This document shows positions 39,891-47,924 of a DNA stretch of 64,000 bases, one piece after another. The notes beneath the pieces are model-generated. The model made no database searches. It was not told the origin of the DNA and saw only the letters and a list, made by a program, of their open reading frames with translations. This DNA comes from Gemmatimonadota bacterium (GTDB lineage Bacteria; Gemmatimonadota; Gemmatimonadetes; Gemmatimonadales; GWC2-71-9), in NCBI GenBank assembly GCA_016704275.1, contig JADJAK010000002.1, forward strand, positions 682,001 through 746,000. Direction: 5' to 3'. Position numbers and translations under genes: made by a program. The stretch's first letter is position 1. Every line of letters starts with the position of its first letter.

Positions 39891-40226
39891 TCAGGCCTGG
39901 AGTGGTGGAGCGCGGGGACCGACGGGGATGCCGACCGCGAGGCGCACGGTGGGCGAACTTCCGGAGAAGCGCGAGCCGACGACGACATCGCCAAGCAGCG
40001 AGGCACTGGCGATGTCGAGGAAGCCGGCACCGGTGGACTGCAGCGTCTGGCCAAGGACGCAATCGCCGGCGTGACAACTGACGCCGGCCGCCTCGACGTG
40101 CACCGCCGCTTCCGGGCGATCCCGGTGGAAGAGCGCGGCGTCGATGAACGGCAGCCCGGCCATCCCGACCTGCAGGAGAATGGCGAGCCGGCCGAGCCAG
40201 TGCCCGAGACGACGCGAGGCGTGCAT
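39891..40226 (-). CDS. Small exported His/Cys protein upstream of TonB receptor
   Basis: 111 aa from ATG 40226, sharing the A of the upstream kinase stop (TGATG). A hydrophobic N-terminal segment (GRLAILLQVGMAGLPFIDA) could be a signal or anchor. Then FHRDRPEAAVHVEAAGVSCHAGDCVLGQ brings His and two Cys together, and the end VGPRAPPLQA is Pro-rich. This architecture parallels the small protein at 553-915. Frame and coupling support a real gene; the function is unknown, perhaps periplasmic metal handling for the receptor encoded 97 nt downstream. Confidence 0.65.
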   Translation of the reverse strand: MHASRRLGHWLGRLAILLQVGMAGLPFIDAALFHRDRPEAAVHVEAAGVSCHAGDCVLGQTLQSTGAGFLDIASASLLGDVVVGSRFSGSSPTVRLAVGIPVGPRAPPLQA

Positions 40227-41815
40227 CAGAAGCCCGCTGCCGCGGCGCGCTTGGGCGGGCCGTCGACCGGGATCAGGAACCAGAAGGTGCTGCCCTTCCC
40301 GTAGATCGACTCGACGCCGATCTGGCCGCCGTGCAGCTCCACGAAGCGCTTGCAGAGCGCCAGCCCGAGGCCGGTGCCCTGGGCCGCGCGCGATGCGGAG
40401 GTGTCGACCTGCGAGAATTCCTGGAAGAGCTTGGACATGTCCTCGGCCTGGATGCCAACGCCCGAATCGGAGACCGAGATCCAGACGACATCCCGCGTGG
40501 ACAGTTTCACCCGGTCCATCGCGCCCGCGCCGGCGGCGGCCGGCATCGGCGCCACGGTGCGCACCGCCGAGACGGTGATCCGCCCCCCTTCGCCGGTGAA
40601 CTTCGAGGCGTTGGAGAGGAGGTTGAAGAGGACCTGCCGGACGCGCACGCCGTCGGCCAGCACGTCGAGCGTCGACCCCTCGGAGAGTTCGACGACACAT
40701 TCCTGATTCTTCGCGGTGCGCAGCGAGGCGGTGTCGGTGATCGCGCCGTTGATGCAGTCGCGCACGTCGGTGCTCGCCAGCGAGAGCTCCATCCGACCCG
40801 CTTCGATCTTCGAGAGGTCGAGGACGTCGTTGATCAGCCCGAGCAGGTGGCGGCCGTTCCGGAGAATCGCCTCGAGGAAGTCCTTCTGCTGATCCTCGAG
40901 CGGACCGAGGCCCTCGGTGAGCAGCAGGTCGGAGAAGCCGATGATGGCGTTGAGCGGCGTCCGCAGCTCGTGCGACATGTTGGCGAGGAACTCGCTCTTC
41001 AGCTGCGTGGCGCGCTGGAGCTCCTTGTTCTTCGCCGCGAGCATTCGCTCGTTGCGGCGCAGCTCCTCGAGCACCGTGGTGCGGTCGAGGCCGAGCACGA
41101 CCTGGTCGCCGAGGGTCTGCAGCAGCTGACGATCGTGATCCTCGAACGGCCGGCCATCCTTGCGGTTGTAGGCGCAGACCGCGCCGACGACGAGCCCGGC
41201 CGAGCGGAGCGGCACCATCGCCGCCGAGATGAGCCGGCCCGCCAACTGCTCGTGGGGATGGTTGCGCGGGTCCTGCTCCATGTCGTCGACAAGGAGCGCG
41301 GTGTCCTCGGAAATCACGATGCCCACGAGCGACTGCTCCATCGGCACCAGCGACCCGACCGCCGGGAGGAGCGGCCCGGAGCCCGCGACCACCTTGGCGA
41401 AGCGGCCTTCCTCGACGACCAGCATGATCGCGCCACCCTCGGCGCCGAGCAGGTCGGCGGCGGCCTGCGCCACCTGACGATTCAGCGTCGCGAGATCATT
41501 GCCGGCGAGCAGTGCCGCGGCCAGGTCGCGAAGGCGCTCCAGCTCGCCGTTGCGGCGGGCCGCGGCAGCCAGCGCCCGCGAGAGGGAATTCTTCTGGTGT
41601 TCAGCGAGGACCCGCCCACGGCGCACGGTGAGCAGCGCGAGGAACGAGGCGACGGCCGCGGCAGCCATGCCGCTGTCGTAGTGCTTCGATGCCAACAGCG
41701 CGACCGAGATCCAGCCGCTGACGAGCGCGGAGAGGACCAACGGCCCGGTGGTGAAGAGCCGCTCATGCCACTTCCGCGCGGCGGCGGGACGTTTGGTGGG
41801 TACTTGCGGCGGCAC
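40226..41815 (-). CDS. GAF-domain hybrid-free sensor histidine kinase
   Basis: 529 aa. Two N-terminal membrane helices (~25-43, ~48-65), a short coiled coil, a GAF domain (~95-245: GGAIMLVVEEGRFAKVVAGS, AAMVPLRSAGLVVGAVCAYN). Then HisKA (EFLANMSHELRTPLNAIIGF, with the phospho-acceptor His) and HATPase (NLLSNASKFTGEGG, VSDSGVGI, GTGLGLALCKRF). There is no receiver domain and no adjacent response regulator, so its partner is elsewhere. The stop overlaps the following small exported gene (TGATG), and it follows the BFD-like gene by 2 nt. Confidence 0.9.
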   Translation of the reverse strand: MPPQVPTKRPAAARKWHERLFTTGPLVLSALVSGWISVALLASKHYDSGMAAAAVASFLALLTVRRGRVLAEHQKNSLSRALAAAARRNGELERLRDLAAALLAGNDLATLNRQVAQAAADLLGAEGGAIMLVVEEGRFAKVVAGSGPLLPAVGSLVPMEQSLVGIVISEDTALLVDDMEQDPRNHPHEQLAGRLISAAMVPLRSAGLVVGAVCAYNRKDGRPFEDHDRQLLQTLGDQVVLGLDRTTVLEELRRNERMLAAKNKELQRATQLKSEFLANMSHELRTPLNAIIGFSDLLLTEGLGPLEDQQKDFLEAILRNGRHLLGLINDVLDLSKIEAGRMELSLASTDVRDCINGAITDTASLRTAKNQECVVELSEGSTLDVLADGVRVRQVLFNLLSNASKFTGEGGRITVSAVRTVAPMPAAAGAGAMDRVKLSTRDVVWISVSDSGVGIQAEDMSKLFQEFSQVDTSASRAAQGTGLGLALCKRFVELHGGQIGVESIYGKGSTFWFLIPVDGPPKRAAAAGF

Positions 41816-41817
41816 GC

Positions 41818-42069
41818 TCAGGCGACCTCATCGCCGAGCGCAACCACATCGGCGGCGACGTCCTCGAGGATCTCGCCGAATACCGTGGTGCCGTCGGCCA
41901 GCATCGCGCGCAGGTAGGGGCGGCACATCCCGCACTGGTCGCCGCAGCCGGTCTCGTCCATGATGGCCTGGAGGGTCCAGCCGTTGGCGCGCGCGACCGG
42001 GAGCAGCTGCGCAAAGAGGAGCCGCTGGCAGACGCAGCGATCAATCCGGACGGCGGGACGCCAATTCAC
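41818..42069 (-). CDS. BFD-like [2Fe-2S] protein
   Basis: 83 aa from GTG 42069. Four cysteines in the bacterioferritin-associated-ferredoxin arrangement: CVC near residue 11, then CGDQCGMC around 40-47 followed by RPYL. BFD domains bind one [2Fe-2S] and pass electrons, for example to bacterioferritin or nitrite reductases. No Shine-Dalgarno precedes the GTG. Instead it overlaps, as GTGA, the stop of a 27-codon ORF starting at 42149, which suggests coupling. Immediately followed by the histidine kinase. Confidence 0.8.
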   Translation of the reverse strand: MNWRPAVRIDRCVCQRLLFAQLLPVARANGWTLQAIMDETGCGDQCGMCRPYLRAMLADGTTVFGEILEDVAADVVALGDEVA

Positions 42070-42149
42070 CCGCGGAGGGTCCCCAGCCTGACGGCTACGG
42101 CCGGGCCGATCCCGGCGCGGGTCTCCTGGGCATGCGCTGTGATGGACAT
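42066..42149 (-). CDS. Candidate leaderless upstream ORF (27 aa)
   Basis: Reads MSITAHAQETRAGIGPAVAV plus seven more residues (RLGTLRG). TAGATT lies exactly 6 nt before its ATG, the leaderless pattern seen elsewhere here. Its TGA overlaps the GTG of the BFD-like gene. It may serve only to bring ribosomes to that start. The peptide has no recognisable domain; a chance ORF is possible. Confidence 0.35.
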   Translation of the reverse strand: MSITAHAQETRAGIGPAVAVRLGTLRG

Positions 42150-42200
42150 TCCGGAAATCTACGGAGATCCGGGGCGGGATGCGAGGCACCGCCCCCTCGA

Positions 42201-42956
42201 CTAGACCTTGTGGTAGACCACCCGGCCGGCGCGCTCCCCGTCCTCCGCCTGATAGAGCTCGAAATCGGCGAAGAACCGCGGGGCCTCCTTCCGGAGCGTC
42301 TCGAGGACCCGGACGGCGAGCCGCCGGATCTCCCGCTCGGCGCCCTCGCCGAGGCGCAATTCCAGCATGGTCCGCCAGGCCCGGACGTTCCCGCTCACGA
42401 CGATCTTGGTCTCGGTGCCGTTCGGCAGGACCGAACGCGCCGCCTCGCGCGCCATCTTCCGCCGATGCACCCGATCCTCGACCCAGGCGTAGCGCTCCAT
42501 CAGGCGGTCCACCGCCGCGACGTAGCTGGCCTGCGCCGCCGTCATCTGCTCGGACCAGGCGGCCTCGAGGGACTCATCTCCCTGGATCGCCGGCGGCATC
42601 ACGAAGGCGGCCGTCGATTCGTCGACATAGCGCTGCGAGAGCTGGGAATAGCCGAAACCGGCCCGATGGCGCACCAGCTCGTGGGTCAACGACCGCGACA
42701 CGCCCTCGATCAGCACCACGTAGACCGCGTGCTCGAAGACCGAACCGTGCCCCGCGCGGAGGATGTTGCCGAGGTACTCCGCCGTGCTGCGCCCCGCCGG
42801 GTTGCTCTGGCTCATGTAGCAGAGCCGGCCGGCGAATTCGGCGATCTTCTCGCCGTCGGTCCCCTCCTCCTTCCACTGCACGGGGAGGTGCGCCGGCTCG
42901 ACGAACTGCGGGCGGCCAATGAGGGTGACGACGGGATCGCGGTAGATGGTCAGCAT
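42201..42956 (-). CDS. thyX: Flavin-dependent thymidylate synthase
   Basis: 251 aa. It makes dTMP from dUMP using FAD and methylene-THF. The ThyX motif appears as RHRAGFGYSQLSQRY; it has one more residue between RHR and the final Ser than the classical RHRx7S. Other conserved blocks: HGSVFEHAVYVV, MPPAIQGD, RSVLPNGTETKIVVSGNVRA and LRLGEGAEREIR. No ThyA is in the window. A TACATT box lies well upstream (~42994), and the start follows a heptamer array by ~77 nt. Confidence 0.92.
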   Translation of the reverse strand: MLTIYRDPVVTLIGRPQFVEPAHLPVQWKEEGTDGEKIAEFAGRLCYMSQSNPAGRSTAEYLGNILRAGHGSVFEHAVYVVLIEGVSRSLTHELVRHRAGFGYSQLSQRYVDESTAAFVMPPAIQGDESLEAAWSEQMTAAQASYVAAVDRLMERYAWVEDRVHRRKMAREAARSVLPNGTETKIVVSGNVRAWRTMLELRLGEGAEREIRRLAVRVLETLRKEAPRFFADFELYQAEDGERAGRVVYHKV

Positions 42957-43032
42957 GGGAGTCAGCGCCGGTAGAGGGTCGGGGAGATCGGCAAAATGTA
43001 GTCGAATCGAGGTGAGGGGTGAGGGGGAGCGG

Positions 43033-43068
43033 GATGATCGATCATCGATGATCGATCATCGATCATCG
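43033..43068. repeat. ATCGATG/ATCGATC heptamer array (family A, copy 7)
   Basis: Lies between thyX and the FAD oxidase gene (both minus) and encodes the final residues (DDR) and the TGA stop of the FAD oxidase. Confidence 0.9.
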
Positions 43069-44651
43069 TTCGACCACCGGCTCTCCCCCCACCGCCCCTC
43101 CCGCTCGATCGCCGCCAGCGCCTCCGCCATCCCGGCCGGGAGCGGCGCGGCGTCGGGCCCGACTTTGAGCCGGCTGAGCGGGTCGTGGCCGTCGGCGAGA
43201 ATGACCCCCGGATTGTGGCGGCCAGCCGGATCGAACGCCGTCTTGATGGCCTGGAAGCAGGTGACCGCCTCGGGCCCCAGAAAGCGTTCGATCAGCGGTG
43301 CGCGGAGCCGCCCCGCGCCATGCTCCCCGGAGGGCGTCCCACCCAGCGCGAGGAGCGCACCGGCGACTTCCTCGTAGACGCCGCGCACGCGGCCGAGCCA
43401 ATCGGCCTCGCGCAGGTTGGGGAGGAGGTTCACGTGCACGTGGCCATCGCCCGCATGGCCGAACATCACCGCGTCGATCCGCTCGGCGCGGCACGCGGCA
43501 TCGACCGCGTCGAGGTAACGGCCCAGTGCAGCAGGCGGGACGCAGCCGTCCTCGATGATCTGCATCGACTGCCGACCATCGGTGAGCGCCGCGAGGCGGG
43601 GCGAGGCGCCGTGGCGGATGCGCCAAAGCGCCGCGATTGCCGCCGCGTCGGCCGCGACGACCGCCTCGGTCACTCCTGCACCCAGCCCCGCAAGATCCTG
43701 CTGGAGCGCCGCCGCGCGTGCCTGCAACTCGTCGGCATGCTCCCCCTCGAGATCGGCGAGCAGGACCGCGGCGGTCCCCGCAGGGACCTCGGCCTCCACC
43801 AGTCGGAGGAAGGAGCCGTCGAGGAATTCGAGCACCGCCGGATCGTGGCGGCGCACCGTCTCGAGCGCCGGCACCAGCAGGGCGCGGTCGGCCAGCACCA
43901 CCCGCAACGCCAGGCGGTGGGCGGCGATCGGGGCGAGGCGCACCGTGACCTCGGTCATCACGCCGAGGGTACCCTCCGCACCGATCACCAGATCGACGAG
44001 GTCGCCGCTGGCCCACCACGCCGCGAGATCGTAGCCGAAGCTCTGCTTGCGCGTGCGCGGCCACCGCGCCAGTATCGCGGCGCGATGCCGCGCGAGGAGG
44101 GGCAGCACGTCACGCTGCCAGCGCTGGATGACCGGGTGCCGCTGGTCCGGCGCGATCCCTCGTGCCAGGGTCAGCGGACCATCGTCCGTCTCGAGCGTCA
44201 CCGCCTCGACCCAGCGACGCATCGCGCCATCGCGCACGGTGCGCGCGCCGGAGGCGTTGGTGCCGATGAGTCCGCCGAGCGTCGCCCAGCCGGCACTGGA
44301 GGGGTCCATCGGGAGGTGGAGGTCGTGCGCCGCGGCAGCGCGCTGCACCGTGGGGATGGTGAGCGACGGCGTGCAGATCGCGAGTCGATCCGCGGCATCG
44401 ACGACGCACCGGCCCGCGTCGAACGCGGTGAGGTCGAGCACGACGCCTTCGCCGACGTTGCCACCATCCATCGCGCTCCCGGCACCGCGCGGCGTGATGG
44501 CGAGCCCCGCCGCGCGCGCCTCGGTGAGCACCGCGCGCAGCTCCGCCAGCGTCGTCGGCCGGGCCACCGCGGCGGGGATGATCCGGTAGACGCCACCCCC
44601 CTGCGCATAGCGCGCACGGAGGTCGGAATCGGTTCGAAGGAGCGCTGGCAT
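43056..44651 (-). CDS. FAD-linked oxidase (GlcD/D-lactate dehydrogenase type)
   Basis: 531 aa from ATG 44651. PCMH-type FAD domain (~35-215: ITPRGAGSAMDGGNVGEG, GWATLGGLIGTNASGARTVRDG), then the oxidase C-terminal domain with FGHAGDGHVHVNL and SGEHGAGRLRAPL, ending TAFDPAGRHNPG. It oxidises a 2-hydroxy acid such as glycolate or D-lactate; no Fe-S partner (GlcF) is adjacent. The last residues NDDR and the stop come from a heptamer array. A TACTTT box 6 nt before the ATG, with no ribosome site, suggests a leaderless message. Confidence 0.88.
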   Translation of the reverse strand: MPALLRTDSDLRARYAQGGGVYRIIPAAVARPTTLAELRAVLTEARAAGLAITPRGAGSAMDGGNVGEGVVLDLTAFDAGRCVVDAADRLAICTPSLTIPTVQRAAAAHDLHLPMDPSSAGWATLGGLIGTNASGARTVRDGAMRRWVEAVTLETDDGPLTLARGIAPDQRHPVIQRWQRDVLPLLARHRAAILARWPRTRKQSFGYDLAAWWASGDLVDLVIGAEGTLGVMTEVTVRLAPIAAHRLALRVVLADRALLVPALETVRRHDPAVLEFLDGSFLRLVEAEVPAGTAAVLLADLEGEHADELQARAAALQQDLAGLGAGVTEAVVAADAAAIAALWRIRHGASPRLAALTDGRQSMQIIEDGCVPPAALGRYLDAVDAACRAERIDAVMFGHAGDGHVHVNLLPNLREADWLGRVRGVYEEVAGALLALGGTPSGEHGAGRLRAPLIERFLGPEAVTCFQAIKTAFDPAGRHNPGVILADGHDPLSRLKVGPDAAPLPAGMAEALAAIEREGRWGESRWSNDDR

Positions 44652-44704
44652 GGCCGAAAAGTACGCAAGGACGCGGCGCGTGGCGCCGAAGTTGGGCCGT
44701 CCCC

Positions 44705-44733
44705 TTGACTCCGACCCGCTCGGTCGGAGATTT
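44705..44733 (+). promoter_or_regulatory. Promoter with palindromic operator in the spacer
   Basis: TTGACT (44705-44710), 17 bp, AGATTT (44728-44733), then 8 nt to the ATG at 44742. The spacer holds a perfect inverted repeat CTCCGACC-N5-GGTCGGAG (44709-44729), which a dimeric repressor could bind to occlude the promoter. Confidence 0.55.
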
Positions 44734-44741
44734 CCCCCCCA

Positions 44742-45533
44742 ATGACTGCCCCGCGTGCGGAACTGATCCATATCGACGTCGATCGTCGCCTCGGCCATGA
44801 GTGGGACGCATGGAACGGCGAGCCGTTGCCGAACGGCGGCAACTACGACGCGCCGCCGGCGCTCTTCTTCGTCTGGGCGATCACCTCGCTGATCGTCGCG
44901 CTCGGCTTCGCCTCGCTCGGGCTCTTCCTCCTCGACCCGCGCATCGGAGACCTGCACCCCCGACTGCCGCTCCTCCTCTGGTCGGGCTTCGGCATCCTCA
45001 TCATCACCGTCTTCGCGTGGTGGCTGCTGATCGGGGTCTCGTATCTCTTCCGCTTCCCGCTGCTGCCGCCGATGCTGGCCGAGCGCGGCCTCTTCCTCAA
45101 CGTGATGGGACTCACGTCGAAGGTGGCCTCGTGGTTCCGGACGCGCGATCGGGTCGAGAACGCCTCGGTGAAGGTCTACAACACGCTGGCCCTGCTGCGC
45201 ACCCGCAAGGTCGGCCACGGCGAATTGCTGCTGCTCATCCCGCGCTGCCTCTCGCGCGTCACGCTCGACACCGTGCTGAGCATGGCCGGGAAGTACGGCG
45301 TGCCGGTCTTCGTCGCGACGCGCGGCCAGCTGGCGCGCCGCGTCATCCGCGAACGCCGCCCCCGCGCCGTGGTGGCGGTGGCCTGCGAGCGCGACATGGT
45401 AACGGGCCTGCATGATGTGGCGGGAAAGGTGCCGGTCCTCGGCCTGACGATGACGCTGCCGGCGGGACCCTGCAAGGATGCGGCGTTGGACTATGAGATG
45501 CTGGAGAAGTATCTGAAGGCGTTTGTGGGATGA
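44742..45533 (+). CDS. DUF116-domain membrane protein
   Basis: 263 aa. Two membrane helices (~42-62, ~75-100), then a cytosolic domain matching DUF116: LLLLIPRCLSR, AGKYGVPVFVATRG, AVVAVACERDMVTGLHD and PAGPCKDAALDYE. Conserved cysteines are in PRC, ACE and GPC. The family is of unknown function, often found in anaerobes beside Fe-S or lipoate/tRNA genes, but has no such neighbour here. Possibly leaderless, under a palindrome-controlled promoter. The gene is monocistronic. Confidence 0.85.
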   Translation: MTAPRAELIHIDVDRRLGHEWDAWNGEPLPNGGNYDAPPALFFVWAITSLIVALGFASLGLFLLDPRIGDLHPRLPLLLWSGFGILIITVFAWWLLIGVSYLFRFPLLPPMLAERGLFLNVMGLTSKVASWFRTRDRVENASVKVYNTLALLRTRKVGHGELLLLIPRCLSRVTLDTVLSMAGKYGVPVFVATRGQLARRVIRERRPRAVVAVACERDMVTGLHDVAGKVPVLGLTMTLPAGPCKDAALDYEMLEKYLKAFVG

Positions 45534-45535
45534 AG

Positions 45536-45714
45536 GGTCGTAGGTCGTAAGTCGTAGGTCGTAGGTCGTAGGTCCTGATGGGTGTCATCCTGAGCGAAGC
45601 GACGGCAACGCCGGCGCGAAGTCGAAGGACCTATGATGACGAAGGTCCTTCGACTACGTCCGCTTCGCGGACTCCGCTCAGGATGACAAGCCTGGGCGAC
45701 TCAAGACCTACGAC
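45536..45714. repeat. Composite repeat: GTCGTAG heptamers flanking a palindromic C element (copy 4)
   Basis: Left heptamers ~45537-45572, C element 45584-45687 (same subtype as at 37420), right heptamers ending at the TAG stop of the convergent lipoprotein gene. Like copy 3 it fills a convergent intergenic gap. Confidence 0.88.
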
Positions 45715-46176
45715 CTATTTCCCCTCCCCGTACTGCTTCACCAACTTCGCCATCACCGCCGCCACCCGTTGCGCCACGGGATGCGCGGCGTTGACCTGCC
45801 GCTCCAGCGTCCGCCCATCGCGCGAGGGATCGGCGACGGGTCGGTAGACGATCTCGATGGTGACGGTGCTGTGATTGGGTTGCGACGGGTCGATCCAGGC
45901 ACGCAGGCGAACCGTCTCGTCGCCGAGCGGACGGCGCGTCGTCGGCTTGAGGGTGCGGGCGTCGAACCATGGCGTCTCGAGCCAACCGTCGTCCGGCTCG
46001 GTGCGCGAGACGGGGATCGAATCGGCATCGAGGGCCAGCGCCAACGCGCGCGTCGCCTCGGGGACGAAGAGCTCCCACTCCGCGACATCGGCCGACGGCA
46101 CCGGCGTCATCGCCGGACGGGTCGTGGTCGGATAGCAGGCCGCGAGCAGCACAAACGCCAGGCTCCAGCGCCTCAC
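45715..46176 (-). CDS. Lipoprotein of unknown function
   Basis: 153 aa from GTG 46176, overlapping the dehydrogenase stop as GTGA. The lipobox LLAAC predicts lipidation at residue ~14. The body has one compact domain (EWELFVPEATRALALALDAD to VTIEIVYRPVADPS) with no family I recognise. The TAG stop is part of a GTCGTAG heptamer. Last gene of the thiolase operon, though no functional tie is evident. Confidence 0.7.
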   Translation of the reverse strand: MRRWSLAFVLLAACYPTTTRPAMTPVPSADVAEWELFVPEATRALALALDADSIPVSRTEPDDGWLETPWFDARTLKPTTRRPLGDETVRLRAWIDPSQPNHSTVTIEIVYRPVADPSRDGRTLERQVNAAHPVAQRVAAVMAKLVKQYGEGK

Positions 46177-47057
46177 AGCCCGAGCTCCATCGGCACCGGC
46201 TGCGCGCCGCGCCAATCGTAGAAGCCCACCCCACTCTTCTTTCCGAGATAGCCGGCCGCGACCATCCGCCGCAGCAGCGGCGGCGGGGCGTAGCGCGCCT
46301 CGCGATACTGGTCGAACATGATCTCGCCGATCTGCACCACGGTGTCGAGGCCGATGAAGTCGAGCAGCGTGAACGGCCCCATCGGATGGCCGGCACCGAG
46401 CTTCATCGCCGCGTCGATGTCGGCGATCGTCCCCACGCCGCGCTCCAGCGCGTGCACCGCATCCACCAGATACGGCACCAGCAGCAGGTTGACGACGAAG
46501 CCCGACTCATCGCGACTGGTGATCGCCGTCTTCCCCAGTCCGCGGGCGAACTCCGTCGCCGCGTCGACCGCGGCCGGCGCCGTGCGCACCGAGCGCACCA
46601 CCTCGACCAGCGGCATCATCGGCACCGGATTGAAGAAGTGCATCCCGAGCAGCCGCTCCGGATGGCGCAGCCCCACCGTCTGGTCCACCACACTCAGCGA
46701 TGACGTGTTCGTGGCAAAGAGTGTCTCGGCACGGCAAATGCCCTCGAGCCGCTGCCAGAGCGCACGCTTGGCGTCGAGCGACTCGACGATCGCCTCGATC
46801 ACCAGGTCGCAGACGGCGAACGCGCCGAGATCGGGGACGAAGTTGATCCGGCTGCTGGTCGCGAGGAGCGCCTCCGGCGTCAGCTTCCCCTTCTCGACCA
46901 GCTTCGCCAGCGACGACTCGATCCGGCCGCGGGCGGTGTTCCACTGGGCGCCGTTGCTGTCGTGGATGAGCACGTCGTGCCCCGCCATCGCCACCGCCTG
47001 CGCGATGCCACTGCCCATCAATCCCGCGCCGACCACGCCCACCGTGCCGATGCTCAC
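46173..47057 (-). CDS. hbd: 3-hydroxybutyryl-CoA dehydrogenase
   Basis: 294 aa. N-terminal NAD-binding fold (VGVVGAGLMGSGIAQAVAMAG), catalytic His-Glu in GMHFFNPVPMMPLVEVV, then the helical C-terminal dimer domain (GFVVNLLLVPYLVDA, HPMGPFTLLDFIGLDT, YLGKKSGVGFYDW). It interconverts acetoacetyl-CoA and 3-hydroxybutyryl-CoA with NAD(P)(H). It shares the operon with a thiolase, giving two consecutive steps of C4-CoA metabolism or beta-oxidation. Overlaps both neighbours by 4 nt. Confidence 0.93.
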   Translation of the reverse strand: MSIGTVGVVGAGLMGSGIAQAVAMAGHDVLIHDSNGAQWNTARGRIESSLAKLVEKGKLTPEALLATSSRINFVPDLGAFAVCDLVIEAIVESLDAKRALWQRLEGICRAETLFATNTSSLSVVDQTVGLRHPERLLGMHFFNPVPMMPLVEVVRSVRTAPAAVDAATEFARGLGKTAITSRDESGFVVNLLLVPYLVDAVHALERGVGTIADIDAAMKLGAGHPMGPFTLLDFIGLDTVVQIGEIMFDQYREARYAPPPLLRRMVAAGYLGKKSGVGFYDWRGAQPVPMELGL

Positions 47058-47920
47058 TTCTCCTCCAGCGCCTTGCGGACTTCGCGGGTGATGTCCTTGA
47101 CCACCTGGCCGACCTCGCGCGCAATCTGCTGCGACCGCGGCGGCGGCGATCCTGCAGCAAGTGCCGGCCGGCGTTCGAGATCGTCGAGCATCCGTTCCAG
47201 CCCCAGCTGCGCGCGCGCCGAGATCGGGCGGAAGCTGCGCGCCGTCAGTGCCCCGGTTCCGAGCCCGGCCACTGCAGGGATCATCGCCAGCAGTTCAGCG
47301 GCGGGATACTGCACCAGCGCCATCACCCCCGCCGTAATCGCGACACCGGTACCGGCCAGCACGCTGGCGCCAGTGACGTAGTTCCGGCGGCTTCGCCGCA
47401 GCGTCGCCATCACGGCCACATGGCAGAAGCCATCCTCGAGGGGCGTGATCACCGCGGTGAGCAGCTCGGTGTCGTTCTGGTACGGCTTCGCCGAGGCGCC
47501 CTCGAAGACCCGCTTCATCTTGCGCATCGCGCCGGCGAGGGTGTCGAGCGGCTCGTAGGTGGTGCGCCCCAGCGTGGCGCGTTGCACCACGAAGTGCTCG
47601 TGCTTGTCGATCCACGCCGTGAGCGCCGCACTCACCGTCGCCTCGGTCCCCTGCACCACGCGCTCCGCGCGGAGTTCCGCCGGTGCGACCCATTCGTCGA
47701 GGACCCCCTTCGGTTCCATCGGCGCGATGCGGGTCCGCTCCTCGAGCAGTGCCTGCTTGAGCACCTGCGGCGCGATGCCGACCTCGTTGCCGAGGGCGAC
47801 GACTTCGTCCTCGGTCAGCCCTTCGCCGATGTCGTGCGAGGCGGCCTGCAGTTCGGCGGCGCGCTGCAGCACGCGGTCGAAGGTGGCGCGATCAATTCGC
47901 CCGGGAAGATTGTTGGCCAT
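47054..47920 (-). CDS. Hypothetical membrane protein between thiolase and HBDH
   Basis: 288 aa. The N-terminal ~60 residues (IDRATFDRVLQRAAELQAAS, GLTEDEVVALGNEVGI) form a short helical module. A central domain of ~100 residues follows, then two adjacent membrane helices (~190-235: GASVLAGTGVAITAGVMALV, LAMIPAVAGLGTGALTA). It ends in a basic, amphipathic tail (VGQVVKDITREVRKALEEK). I do not recognise a family with confidence. Tight packing (4-nt gap upstream, 4-nt overlap downstream) ties its expression to the CoA enzymes. Confidence 0.7.
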   Translation of the reverse strand: MANNLPGRIDRATFDRVLQRAAELQAASHDIGEGLTEDEVVALGNEVGIAPQVLKQALLEERTRIAPMEPKGVLDEWVAPAELRAERVVQGTEATVSAALTAWIDKHEHFVVQRATLGRTTYEPLDTLAGAMRKMKRVFEGASAKPYQNDTELLTAVITPLEDGFCHVAVMATLRRSRRNYVTGASVLAGTGVAITAGVMALVQYPAAELLAMIPAVAGLGTGALTARSFRPISARAQLGLERMLDDLERRPALAAGSPPPRSQQIAREVGQVVKDITREVRKALEEK

Positions 47921-47924
47921 CGCG

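Noticed and set aside
43056..45413. 785-aa minus-strand ORF extending the FAD oxidase
   Set aside because: The part upstream of 44651 is antisense to the DUF116 gene; signature and promoter box support the start at 44651.
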